A DNA stretch of 64,000 bases from Kineothrix alysoides (GTDB taxonomy: Bacteria; Bacillota; Clostridia; Lachnospirales; Lachnospiraceae): contig NZ_JPNB01000002.1 of assembly GCF_000732725.1 (NCBI RefSeq), positions 186,001-250,000 on the forward strand, read 5' to 3'. Shown here in pieces: positions 48,101 to 55,915 of the stretch. The stretch's first letter is position 1. Each line of letters begins with the position of its first letter. A model generated the notes under the pieces. That model saw only the letters and a program-made list of their open reading frames with translations. It did no database searches and was not told the origin of the DNA. Made by a program: the position numbers and the translations under genes.

Positions 48101-48128
48101 GTTATTTAGCCTGCGTCGTCATAGTACC
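48101..48128. repeat. Short palindromic intergenic element, diverged copy (pelD/pelE junction)
   Basis: GTTATTTAGCC / TGC / GTCGTCATAGTACC keeps the centre and one arm of the 31-bp family and lies just after the pelD stop. Confidence 0.5.
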
Positions 48129-48144
48129 CCCATATAACCAGAAA

Positions 48145-50322
48145 TTATATCTTTTTCTCCTGATAAGTAGCGATTCCGTTCTCTTCCAGACGTGCCTTTA
48201 CATATGCCGACTCGTTCTTATTCGTGTTGGTCAGGAGCACCCCAATATTGCCGCCCTGTACCATACCCACATAATCCGTTTCGCGCAGCAGCAAGCGGAG
48301 TTTATCGTTAAGCTCCGTAAGCGGCATGCCTTCCGCTTGGATATAGAAAACGCTGGACTGCGCATATCCCTTCTCCCCCGCATTCCGATAAATATCTAAC
48401 ATCGACTCGAAAGCCTCCTGCTGAAGGATACCGGTTCCGGGGAGAAATCTGCGGTATACCAGAGCATCCATATAATCCGCATCGCGCACCACTACAGCGT
48501 ATACGAGGGCACCTACTACCGATAGGAGATTTGCTTGGTACAAGGTCATCTGCTCATAGGGAATATTCCAAAGCAGTACGATGATTCTCATATTACCTTT
48601 ATCGTCAAAAAGTGCGCTTCCCATCATAGGAAGTTCTGTGTCTAACGACCGGTTAATATAAACCTGCTTCTTTATCAGCACGTCAAACATTGCCGCGTAA
48701 TCGGCCATTGCCAACGATTTGCCCAGAGAGCGGGCCTTCTCGCTGGAAGCGGAGGCCAGACGGCAATAGCTCTCGTTGGAAACGAGATAGATAGAAACAT
48801 CCTTCGTCTCCATAATCTCCGATAAAGTATCGAGAGCGGAAAACAGCACCTCGCCCATCTTGGCCCGCTCAAGCCTCGAAGTGATTTCGTAAATACGTCC
48901 AACACCTTCCGCACTGCTGATCAACTTTTCTGCAAAATAGTTCTTAAGCTTCGTATTGCTGGAATTAATTACTGTAATATCACTCAGTCTGTCCGCAAGA
49001 AAGTCGATTCTCTCGTTCTTATCCTCCTCCGTCTCGCGGAACTTATCCTTCAGATGTCCCACTGTCAGGCCAACAACGAAAATCTGAGCGGTCCATATGT
49101 AAGTATTGATATCTATTAATAATGAAAATCCGGACGTCGTATACATCTGCCCGAAGCAGTATCCGATTACGCTGAGCAAAGCGGATAAAATCGCCTGCCG
49201 CCTGCCGTGTACCACTGCGAAAAGAAGCACATATAATAAGTAGAAGTTAATCTGTCCGAAATAAATGCTATCTGCTACCCTGTTGTTCAATATATAGACA
49301 GGAAAGAAAAAGACTACAGTCTCCAAAAACGGAACTGCCTTTTTCAGCAGGCGAAGCATCCGGTCCCGAAGTCTCTTGCCCCCATATTGCTCGTCACCAT
49401 GTAAAAAAAGATTCTTATGGCGCTTCATATGAGCGATAATCATAGGAATCATTTCTTCGTACCCGGTCCGCACCTGAAAGGAGAATTCCGAGCAAAATCT
49501 TTCATTGGATAAAATGACCCGCTGGCGCAGGCCTATGGTACGGTCCACGATTTCCACAGGGTGTGAATATTTTTCCCGGATGAGCTCAGCCACCTTGTCC
49601 TCCGTTACTTCCTCCCTGGAAGAAACATGGTAAAGCTTATATTTTCTCTCCGGCGCATCGATTAACAGGTATACCGCTTCCACGCCATCCTTCACATACA
49701 ACGCAGACAGTACCTTCTTCGCGTTCACGTACAATCTGCCGGATACTAACGCCTTCATACACATCTTGGAATAAATATCGGTACAGGATTCTCGATCCAC
49801 CGGAATACCATACATACGGGCAATACGCAGAACAGTTACTTCCATCTGCGTCGTCGCATTAAAGTGCATTGCCAGATTCTCCCCTTGGGAAATCGTCATT
49901 CCCTGAAAGCTATTCGGCGAAGCCGGCATCTCCTCCCTGATATCCACCGCATATTCATCCTCATATACCCTGTCCGAAGACACATAAACAAAATGTCGTA
50001 CACCGAAGGACGCCGCCGCCATGAGGAGATTACTCAGTCCGGCAATATAGTTCAGTGACTCCTCCTGCACGTGGTCGTCCTCCCATCGATAAAGCGGATC
50101 ATAGGCCCCCATGAACAAAATTGCATCCGGACGGCAGCTTGTTATGACCTCTTCCACGCTGGCACTGTCATAAGCAAAGGTATACTGCTCAAATACATGT
50201 GCAGGCTTCACAAGCTTCTGACTATTCGTAAGCGTATAAATATGCCATTTTTCTTTATAGAATTTGTTGATCAATTCCTCCGTAAAGGTTCCGTAGCCAC
50301 CTACGATCAATATGCTACCCAT
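48145..50322 (-). CDS. pelD: PelD-like c-di-GMP receptor with an N-terminal SDR/epimerase domain
   Basis: The 725-residue protein is a fusion. Residues 1 to about 290 form an extended SDR (NAD-dependent epimerase-like) domain: 'ILIVGGYGTFTEELINKFYKE', 'FVYVSSDRVYEDEY'. About 320-430 are four membrane helices. About 450-600 is a GAF-like domain. The end is a degenerate GGDEF domain: the catalytic motif reads QGGNI, but the RETD (680-683) five residues before it keeps the RxxD I-site that binds c-di-GMP in PelD. So it probably senses c-di-GMP without making it. The SDR active site YxxxK is not obvious. The ATG at 50322 has GGGAG 13 bases upstream; a GTG at 50355 is an alternative. Confidence 0.9.
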   Translation of the reverse strand: MGSILIVGGYGTFTEELINKFYKEKWHIYTLTNSQKLVKPAHVFEQYTFAYDSASVEEVITSCRPDAILFMGAYDPLYRWEDDHVQEESLNYIAGLSNLLMAAASFGVRHFVYVSSDRVYEDEYAVDIREEMPASPNSFQGMTISQGENLAMHFNATTQMEVTVLRIARMYGIPVDRESCTDIYSKMCMKALVSGRLYVNAKKVLSALYVKDGVEAVYLLIDAPERKYKLYHVSSREEVTEDKVAELIREKYSHPVEIVDRTIGLRQRVILSNERFCSEFSFQVRTGYEEMIPMIIAHMKRHKNLFLHGDEQYGGKRLRDRMLRLLKKAVPFLETVVFFFPVYILNNRVADSIYFGQINFYLLYVLLFAVVHGRRQAILSALLSVIGYCFGQMYTTSGFSLLIDINTYIWTAQIFVVGLTVGHLKDKFRETEEDKNERIDFLADRLSDITVINSSNTKLKNYFAEKLISSAEGVGRIYEITSRLERAKMGEVLFSALDTLSEIMETKDVSIYLVSNESYCRLASASSEKARSLGKSLAMADYAAMFDVLIKKQVYINRSLDTELPMMGSALFDDKGNMRIIVLLWNIPYEQMTLYQANLLSVVGALVYAVVVRDADYMDALVYRRFLPGTGILQQEAFESMLDIYRNAGEKGYAQSSVFYIQAEGMPLTELNDKLRLLLRETDYVGMVQGGNIGVLLTNTNKNESAYVKARLEENGIATYQEKKI

Positions 50323-50374
50323 ACTATAATTTTTTCTCCCGCTTTTTATGAACACGAATTAAGTCTTGAATATA

Positions 50375-50403
50375 ACTATAATACATCACTTGTACGTATT
50401 CAA
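50375..50403 (-). promoter_or_regulatory. Promoter of the pel gene run
   Basis: TTGAAT (50398-50403), 17 bases, TATAGT (50375-50380) on the minus strand, about 50 bases before the pelD ATG. Confidence 0.65.
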
Positions 50404-50406
50404 GTG
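50387..50406. promoter_or_regulatory. Candidate operator over the pel -35 box
   Basis: CACTTG and CAAGTG form a perfect 6-bp inverted repeat with an 8-base spacer, covering the spacer and -35 box of the pelD promoter. A dimeric regulator could bind here. Confidence 0.45.
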
Positions 50407-50483
50407 AAAATCCTATATTTAGTATATAAAGGCACGTTCTCCGCATATACTAAGACTCGAATAATGTCAAAATCCATCCGACA

Positions 50484-50512
50484 TTGACAACGCAATCTGC
50501 TTGGGCTAATAT
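50484..50512 (+). promoter_or_regulatory. Promoter of the coiled-coil gene
   Basis: A perfect TTGACA (50484-50489), 17 bases, TAATAT (50507-50512), divergent from the pelD promoter. Confidence 0.7.
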
Positions 50513-50547
50513 TATTAAAAAGACTTAAAACAAAGGAATAAAACATT

Positions 50548-51237
50548 ATGAAAAAAAGCTTATTCGGCTATAACATTTCCGAAGCAGATATAACCTTAAA
50601 TGCTCTTCGCGAAGAAAATGAAAGCTTAAATGCCTCTATTATCGCACTGAAAACTCAAATTAAAAACAGCACTTCCGAAGAAAATGTTAAACTAAGTCTT
50701 TTACAAAATGAAATTATTAAAAATAAAGAAGCTTTACAGAATGCCCTCGATGAGAAAAGAGTACTTTTGTCACAAATTGCGGTGCTTTCCGGGGATGCGG
50801 GAGAACTTCGGAAAGAGAATGAGGCGTTGAGGTCAGAGATGGCAACGCGAGCGCAGGCAACAGAAACACGAGTGGCTGATGAAGCATCAGATGTTGACGC
50901 TGATACTTTAACCGGAAATGTGGAAGCATCTGCTGCAGAGACTTCGCGGGAGTCTGACAAGGCTCCATCACAAAAAACTACTGTTGCCTTTCACAGGCAA
51001 TTACAGCATCATACACAAAAGCAGCAAAATGTTTCTTCCGTTGCATCTTCCGCTAAAGCATCGGTACCACCCAAGCAGCGCCAAAAGCCAAAGAATGTTC
51101 CGGGATTAGGTTCTGAAGGACAGCAAGGACACTTCGTCTCGGCTGTATTGAAGGACATTGCCGGCGTGAGTAAGAAAATAACTCGTGAAGGTCAGAATAT
51201 TACAAAGAGCATTAAAAGGACTTCTCCCAAAAAATAA
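50548..51237 (+). CDS. Coiled-coil protein with DivIVA-like N-terminal motif, function unknown
   Basis: The 229-residue protein starts 'MKKSLFGYNISEADITLNALREENESL', similar to the 'GYN-x-x-x-V/A-D' start of short DivIVA-related proteins of clostridia. Residues 15-95 form a coiled coil; 95-200 are low-complexity (Ala/Ser/Thr/Lys/Gln), and the tail is basic. No membrane segment or signal peptide. It is divergent from the pel run and shares its control region, so it could be connected to cell-pole or division-linked placement of the polymer, but that is speculation. Confidence 0.6.
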   Translation: MKKSLFGYNISEADITLNALREENESLNASIIALKTQIKNSTSEENVKLSLLQNEIIKNKEALQNALDEKRVLLSQIAVLSGDAGELRKENEALRSEMATRAQATETRVADEASDVDADTLTGNVEASAAETSRESDKAPSQKTTVAFHRQLQHHTQKQQNVSSVASSAKASVPPKQRQKPKNVPGLGSEGQQGHFVSAVLKDIAGVSKKITREGQNITKSIKRTSPKK

Positions 51238-51263
51238 GAAACTTCTTTGTTTTTGATATTTTC

Positions 51264-51313
51264 ATTTACTATATAGGTGATATCATTTAACTGATATCAC
51301 CTATATAGTAAAT
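51264..51313. promoter_or_regulatory. 22-bp perfect hairpin after the coiled-coil gene
   Basis: 51264-51285 is exactly complementary to 51292-51313 around a 6-base TTTAAC loop. The core is TATAGGTGATATCA. No T-run follows on either strand, so it is not a standard terminator. Confidence 0.75.
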
Positions 51314-51404
51314 AATAACTTCTGTATATTAGTATTATGAAAGTAAAAGGGCAGGATTCCCAAAATGAACCGAATCTCAAGTACTGACAAAGTGCCAGTT
51401 ATAA

Positions 51405-51578
51405 AAATATGAAAAATCCCATAGGAAACTTTACAGTTCCTATGGGACTTATAATTAGCTTATGCAAAATATACAATTTCATACTAATCTTGTATAAATT
51501 CCCCTTTTACACTTTGCAGCTTAGTATCGAAAGATATGCTTTATGCATAAGCAAATTACCATTTATTACCTTCTCACG
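51405..51578 (-). ncRNA. Candidate small RNA (or leader-peptide transcript) of about 165 bases
   Basis: A promoter at 51585-51613 and a terminator at 51412-51447 bracket a gene-free segment on the minus strand. A GCTTATGCA/TGCATAAGC pair (51458-51466, 51544-51552) closes a 77-base interior. One very short frame begins at an ATG near 51566 after GAGAAGG and encodes 13 residues (MVICLCIKHIFRY). No known RNA family was recognised. Confidence 0.5.
51412..51447 (-). terminator. Terminator of the candidate small RNA
   Basis: TCCCATAGGAA (from 51417) pairs with TTCCTATGGGA (ending 51447); TTTTTC follows on the minus strand. Confidence 0.75.
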
Positions 51579-51584
51579 ATTGTA

Positions 51585-51613
51585 ATTATACTACACATTT
51601 TCTAAAAAGTAAA
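51585..51613 (-). promoter_or_regulatory. Promoter of the candidate small RNA
   Basis: TTTACT (51608-51613), 17 bases, perfect TATAAT (51585-51590) on the minus strand. Confidence 0.6.
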
Positions 51614-51699
51614 TACTTTTTTTATTTTTTTTGTCATTTTTTCACATTTTTTATTTTAAGTTATAAATTTCGACATAAAAGTTATAAATAAGAGAGCTT

Positions 51700-52062
51700 T
51701 TACAGCACTTTCTCAATCGCTTTCGACAAATTTTGTAGAAATACGATAATATCCTTTTCTAAGGATAAGGCTATCTTCTTGTCATCCTTGCTTTGCATCG
51801 CCTCGTTGAAGCTTAAAATACTGTTGTTTACTTCCTCCTTCACAATGCGAACCTTACCTTCATTAATTAAGTCCGAAGTTCTGTTATAAACCTGTATTAC
51901 CCAGTTCAAGCCGTCCAGGCATTGCTTCAGGAAATCATCGGTATCGTCCTTTTTCTTACCCTTTAGTTCGGGGACAAGGCTTTCCATCCCAGCGATTAAT
52001 TTTACTAAATAATCCTTGGTTACTTGTAATGCTTCTTTTTGCTCTTCTCTTAATTGTTCCAT
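51700..52062 (-). CDS. Small all-helical protein of unknown function
   Basis: The 120-residue protein is highly charged and predicted to be entirely helical ('EEQKEALQVTKDYLVKLIAGMESLVPELKGKKKDD...', 'LEKDIIVFLQNLSKAIEKVL'). No membrane segment or known domain is recognised; the plan resembles small export-chaperone-like helical bundles, without real sequence support. AAAGGATGAATAACT precedes the ATG. Confidence 0.6.
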   Translation of the reverse strand: MEQLREEQKEALQVTKDYLVKLIAGMESLVPELKGKKKDDTDDFLKQCLDGLNWVIQVYNRTSDLINEGKVRIVKEEVNNSILSFNEAMQSKDDKKIALSLEKDIIVFLQNLSKAIEKVL

Positions 52063-52378
52063 AGTTATTCATCCTTTCGTGTTTGTGTGAATTATTAAAA
52101 CGACTCGTAAAGTTTTATTTACTACATTCATTTTAATTCAGTTTTCTATTACATATTAGTATTACAAATATATTCATTTTCGACCATTATTTTTTATTTT
52201 GCCAGCTCTTAATTTCAGCATTAACGATTAGGGCATTTTCCTGCTGTTCTTTAGCCGTTTACAATCCGTTCAGCTCAAATTAATACTATACAAAGAACAA
52301 TATGACAATAGATTGAAGTACCACTACCTCGATGATAGAATCGATTGGATGAAAATCACTTCTCCTTTGATGAACCAT
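52063..52378. other. Gene-free AT-rich gap between the helical protein and the polyol dehydrogenase
   Basis: No reading frame, strong hairpin or terminator was found in these 316 bases. The promoter of the 120-residue protein should lie here but no convincing -35/-10 pair stands out. Confidence 0.5.
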
Positions 52379-53431
52379 TTACGGTCTAACAACCATCACT
52401 TTTACATATTCCTCGGTCTTATCCCTCATAATGCGCAAACCTTTCTCTAATTCGTCAAAGAGAATTCTTTGTGTGATATACTCTTCCGGAAATATTTCAT
52501 GGCGTTCAAGACGCTCCAATACATAATGCCAGTCGTCGTCGGTCTTATGGGAAAAAGACGAATTCCAGCTCCCTCTTATTGTAAGCTGATTACGTAAAAT
52601 CTTCCAATATGTATCTTTCTCAAAGCTTATGTCGGATGCTGGATTACCAACCAACTGCACTCTTCCCCCGGGGGCAGCGCATTGAATCGTCTTGCAAACC
52701 GTTTCATTTTTTCCGACACATTCAAAAAACACATCCACACCCCGCCCCGCCGTTTTATCCATTATCCACGAATGTATATCCGCCGTCCGGTTATCACAAT
52801 AGTATTCCCCGAGAACTCCATGCTTTCGAAGCATATCCTGCTGGAAATCCTTATTCCCGATAACCATTATGCTGTTGACCCCCATATCCTTTAAAAACAT
52901 GGTTAAAAGTATTCCTATTGTTCCCAGGCCGCACACTGCAACCGTCTCACCCACCTTTGGCTGCATACTGCGTATTGCGTGTACCGCTACCGCCATAGGC
53001 TCCAGCATAGCCGCAGCTTCAAAGGAAACATTATCCGGCAACTCAATCAAATTCTGTTCCGGTACCGCAACATATTCCGCGAAACCACCATCCACGCGCG
53101 ATCCTAAATAGCTATATTTTCTGCATAACTCATAGTGACCCTTTTTACAAGGCTCACAAGTCATGCAGGGAATCAGGGGAAATACCCCAACTCTCTTTCC
53201 TTTCCATCTGTGGTCTGCTTCCGCTCCTATTTCCATTACAGTCCCAGAAAATTCATGTCCCGGAATCAAAGGATAGGAATAGGTTCCCGTCTTATATATC
53301 CTTGGGATATCAGAGCCGCAAATCCCAGCGGCTCTGACCTCCACCAGAACCTCTTTCGATTTTATCTCAGGACTCGCTATCTCCTCATATCGTAGTTCAC
53401 CTATATCGCGCAAAACATAAGCTTTCATCAT
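52379..53431 (-). CDS. Zinc-dependent polyol-phosphate dehydrogenase (MDR; TarJ- or GatD-like)
   Basis: The 350-residue medium-chain dehydrogenase has the catalytic zinc ligands in 'AAGICGSDIPRIY' and 'PGHEFSGTVMEIG', a four-cysteine structural zinc loop 'CMTCEPCKKGHYELC' and the NAD(P) fold 'VAVCGLGTIGILLTMFL'. It resembles galactitol/ribitol-phosphate dehydrogenases. The next gene upstream encodes an IspD/TarI-type cytidylyltransferase and the stop/start overlap, so the likely reaction is reduction of ribulose 5-phosphate (or a related pentulose phosphate) to the pentitol phosphate. A second ATG one codon in (53428) is an equally good start. Confidence 0.85.
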   Translation of the reverse strand: MMKAYVLRDIGELRYEEIASPEIKSKEVLVEVRAAGICGSDIPRIYKTGTYSYPLIPGHEFSGTVMEIGAEADHRWKGKRVGVFPLIPCMTCEPCKKGHYELCRKYSYLGSRVDGGFAEYVAVPEQNLIELPDNVSFEAAAMLEPMAVAVHAIRSMQPKVGETVAVCGLGTIGILLTMFLKDMGVNSIMVIGNKDFQQDMLRKHGVLGEYYCDNRTADIHSWIMDKTAGRGVDVFFECVGKNETVCKTIQCAAPGGRVQLVGNPASDISFEKDTYWKILRNQLTIRGSWNSSFSHKTDDDWHYVLERLERHEIFPEEYITQRILFDELEKGLRIMRDKTEEYVKVMVVRP

Positions 53432-54126
53432 TTCATTCCTTCTATCTTTTGCCTAAATCGTTCCAAATCCTTTTTTGTCGTTATCTTAAAGTTTTCTTCA
53501 TCGCCGTCTATCATCACAATATCCATTCCTGCAAGAATAGCTGGTTCAGTAGAACCGTTGATTTTCAGTATCTCATCCGGCACCAGGGACTTGTTAGCCT
53601 CATAGTATTTTCCAAACTTGAATACCTCCGGTGCCTGCCCGGCAAAAATATTGTTTCGATTCAGCAAAGAAGAAACACTGCTGCCATTTTGGCTGAAATA
53701 TACAGTATCTTTCATCGGCAATACCGGAAGCACTCCATCATGACCATTCGCTTTTATCAGACTTTCCGTAATAAAATCATTTGTCAAAAACGGTCTTGCC
53801 GCATCATGTACTATAACCCAATCCTCTTCTGACGCATATTGGCAAGCATCCTCCAACGCATTCAATATAGAGAACTGCCGGTTTTTCCCCGGTCTTGAAA
53901 AGCCCTTCCATTTCTCCAGTACCGCTTCATCCTCAATCCACTGTTTGAGATAAGCATGCCATGAAATGTCGGCTACAATTTGTATTGCATCAACTCTCGG
54001 ATGCAGGGCAAAGGTTTTAAGGCAATAACAAATAACAGGCTTTCCTGCAATTTCTACGTATTGCTTGGGAATCTCACCGCCTATTCTCGTACCTGTCCCG
54101 CCTGCCAATATTAAAGCAATATTCAT
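53428..54126 (-). CDS. IspD/TarI-family cytidylyltransferase (probable ribitol-5-phosphate cytidylyltransferase)
   Basis: The 232-residue protein has the nucleotide-binding start 'ALILAGGTGTRIGGEIPKQYVEI' and 'VIVHDAARPFLTNDF', as in IspD and TarI. The neighbours (polyol-phosphate dehydrogenase downstream, pentulose-phosphate epimerase upstream, both overlapping or abutting) argue for a CDP-pentitol such as CDP-ribitol rather than the isoprenoid intermediate. IspD proper cannot be excluded from sequence alone. Confidence 0.85.
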   Translation of the reverse strand: MNIALILAGGTGTRIGGEIPKQYVEIAGKPVICYCLKTFALHPRVDAIQIVADISWHAYLKQWIEDEAVLEKWKGFSRPGKNRQFSILNALEDACQYASEEDWVIVHDAARPFLTNDFITESLIKANGHDGVLPVLPMKDTVYFSQNGSSVSSLLNRNNIFAGQAPEVFKFGKYYEANKSLVPDEILKINGSTEPAILAGMDIVMIDGDEENFKITTKKDLERFRQKIEGMK

Positions 54127-54806
54127 CAGATTCCGTCTCCTGTGGACTCGCCATACCCACGAATTTCCCGAATTATTTCCCCGTATGATCTACCTTTGTT
54201 AAATAAAAGAGTGGTACCGAGTACGAATCCATCCACTCCCTCCGGTGCGTATTTAATGATCTTATCCTTGCTGCAGGCTCCATCCCAGTAAACCTGAAAA
54301 TTCATTTCTTCTTTTAACAACAATAGTTTGGAAAGCTTCTTTCCCACATAGGGCAAATACATCTGCCCTGCATTTCCAGGATTTACAGACATAACAAGAA
54401 CCCTCTTGACAATGCGGAGCATTTCATATATCGTCTCTATACTTGTCCCGGGGTTAATCGCTACTCCTGGTATCATACCGGCAGCAATAATCTTCTGTAA
54501 GGTCGTAGAAGGATGATATTCTGCTTCCGGATGAATATATACGGTGTCCCCCTTGCGCAGATGATCAAGAAAAATATGTATATTGTTGTTCGGATGTTCT
54601 ATCATTAAATGGACGTCTAACGGCTTCTTTGCTACCGAAGCAATGTACGCCATATCATTTAAAGACATGGCATAGTTTGGCACATAACGGCCATCCATGA
54701 TATCTATATGGAATGAGTCGATGCCCCCTTCCTCCAAGTCTCGAACTTCTTTTTCCAGATTTCCGTAATTTGCACACATCATTGATGCGGTTAGTTCTAT
54801 GCTCAT
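54126..54806 (-). CDS. Ribulose-phosphate 3-epimerase family protein
   Basis: The 226-residue TIM-barrel protein has 'TASMMCANYGNLEKEVRDLEEGGIDSFHIDIMDGRYVPN', 'DVHLMIEHP', 'PGVAINPGTSIETI', 'MSVNPGNAGQMYLPYV' and 'DGACSKDKIIKYAPEGVDGFVLGTTLLF', all Rpe landmarks, including the two metal-binding Asp and His. Differences from housekeeping Rpe (for example MSVNPGNAGQ instead of MTVNPGFGGQ) suggest a pathway-specific copy that supplies the pentulose phosphate for the next two enzymes. The ATG at 54806 is preferred to the GTG two codons upstream. Confidence 0.85.
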   Translation of the reverse strand: MSIELTASMMCANYGNLEKEVRDLEEGGIDSFHIDIMDGRYVPNYAMSLNDMAYIASVAKKPLDVHLMIEHPNNNIHIFLDHLRKGDTVYIHPEAEYHPSTTLQKIIAAGMIPGVAINPGTSIETIYEMLRIVKRVLVMSVNPGNAGQMYLPYVGKKLSKLLLLKEEMNFQVYWDGACSKDKIIKYAPEGVDGFVLGTTLLFNKGRSYGEIIREIRGYGESTGDGI

Positions 54807-54845
54807 TGTCACCTTTTTCCTCTCTGTATTATTGGGCTACTTATG

Positions 54846-55898
54846 CTACACCAACATAATCCTCCCTGTATGTACAATATGTAAGTGCTCTTTATGGTAC
54901 ATAAAATATAAAGTAAGTAAATTTTCTCCAAGATATCCTATATATCGGTCAGAACGCTCGCTTCCCTTCGGAACACTCAATTGTTCTGTACGTTCCAATA
55001 TAGGAAATAACCATGCACAATAATCGGATATTACCTCTTTTCTTGCTATAAGAATATTGTAATTGTATAAGTACTCCTGTTCTAAAATTTTCATAAATGC
55101 GCTAAAGTAATCCGGTTGTAATTCCGCTAATGCCTGCAACATTGCCTTCCAATCAGAACTATTCACATATCTTTCATGATGCTCAGAAATATGGGGGTCA
55201 CAGATAGTCGGATAAGGCAATATCACATCTATCCCGTTATCCTTTAATCTGTAAAGTTCTTCCTTCTTAACATCCAATACCCTTCTATAATGAAAAAGAC
55301 CATAATATGAGTCTTTTTTATTGTCCTTGGGAATTACATTTTTCCAAATCCAATACAGCGCCGTTAATTCACAATAATTTCCATTCTTCCCTGAAATATT
55401 ATCTCCTGTATCATCTGTCATTCCAGCTACTCTTACATTTGTTAAAACTGCACCCACTTGTATTGGCTTTAGCCACATAGGCATTCTATATTCTTTGATA
55501 AGAGGCTTGTCCTTATAATATTTCGCAATATATCCATGAATATTTCCAATATCTCCACACTTCTCCAAAGACGGAAATCTATTAACAGCATCATAATATC
55601 GTCCCATCAACTCAGACTCTTTTTCCGAATCCATACAAATATAATTATCGAATCCCTGCTCTTTCAAAGACTTAACTATACTTCCCTGCACATCCTCCGG
55701 CGTTGCTATATAGATTAAAGTTCTCTTATCTTCTACGCTATTAAGTTCTATGACAGGAAGATTATGTAATTTGGTCGGATTTCCCGAAAGGCTGCTCACA
55801 ACAAATCCTTTGATATTATATTGCGGATATAACTCATTCAACGCAATACACGCTCCAAGCGCCAGACTCTTTGCTCCAAAAATCAACATATCTTCCAT
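54846..55898 (-). CDS. DUF4422 glycosyltransferase with N-terminal Rossmann-like domain
   Basis: Residues 1 to about 100 are a Rossmann-like domain ('MLIFGAKSLALGACIALNELYPQYNIKGFVVSS', 'TLIYIATPEDVQGSIVKSLKEQGFDNYICM'). About 125-350 match DUF4422 capsule transferases: 'NYCELTALYWIWKN', 'YYGLFHYRRVLDV', 'SERSDRYIGYLGENLLTLYF'. GGAGAGCGTTAT precedes the ATG. The acceptor and sugar are unknown. Confidence 0.82.
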   Translation of the reverse strand: MEDMLIFGAKSLALGACIALNELYPQYNIKGFVVSSLSGNPTKLHNLPVIELNSVEDKRTLIYIATPEDVQGSIVKSLKEQGFDNYICMDSEKESELMGRYYDAVNRFPSLEKCGDIGNIHGYIAKYYKDKPLIKEYRMPMWLKPIQVGAVLTNVRVAGMTDDTGDNISGKNGNYCELTALYWIWKNVIPKDNKKDSYYGLFHYRRVLDVKKEELYRLKDNGIDVILPYPTICDPHISEHHERYVNSSDWKAMLQALAELQPDYFSAFMKILEQEYLYNYNILIARKEVISDYCAWLFPILERTEQLSVPKGSERSDRYIGYLGENLLTLYFMYHKEHLHIVHTGRIMLV

Positions 55899-55915
55899 AT
55901 AACGCTCTCCATTCC

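Noticed and set aside
53428-54126. Housekeeping IspD of the isoprenoid pathway
   Set aside because: The family fits, but the coupled polyol dehydrogenase and epimerase genes point to a pentitol phosphate substrate; not fully excluded.
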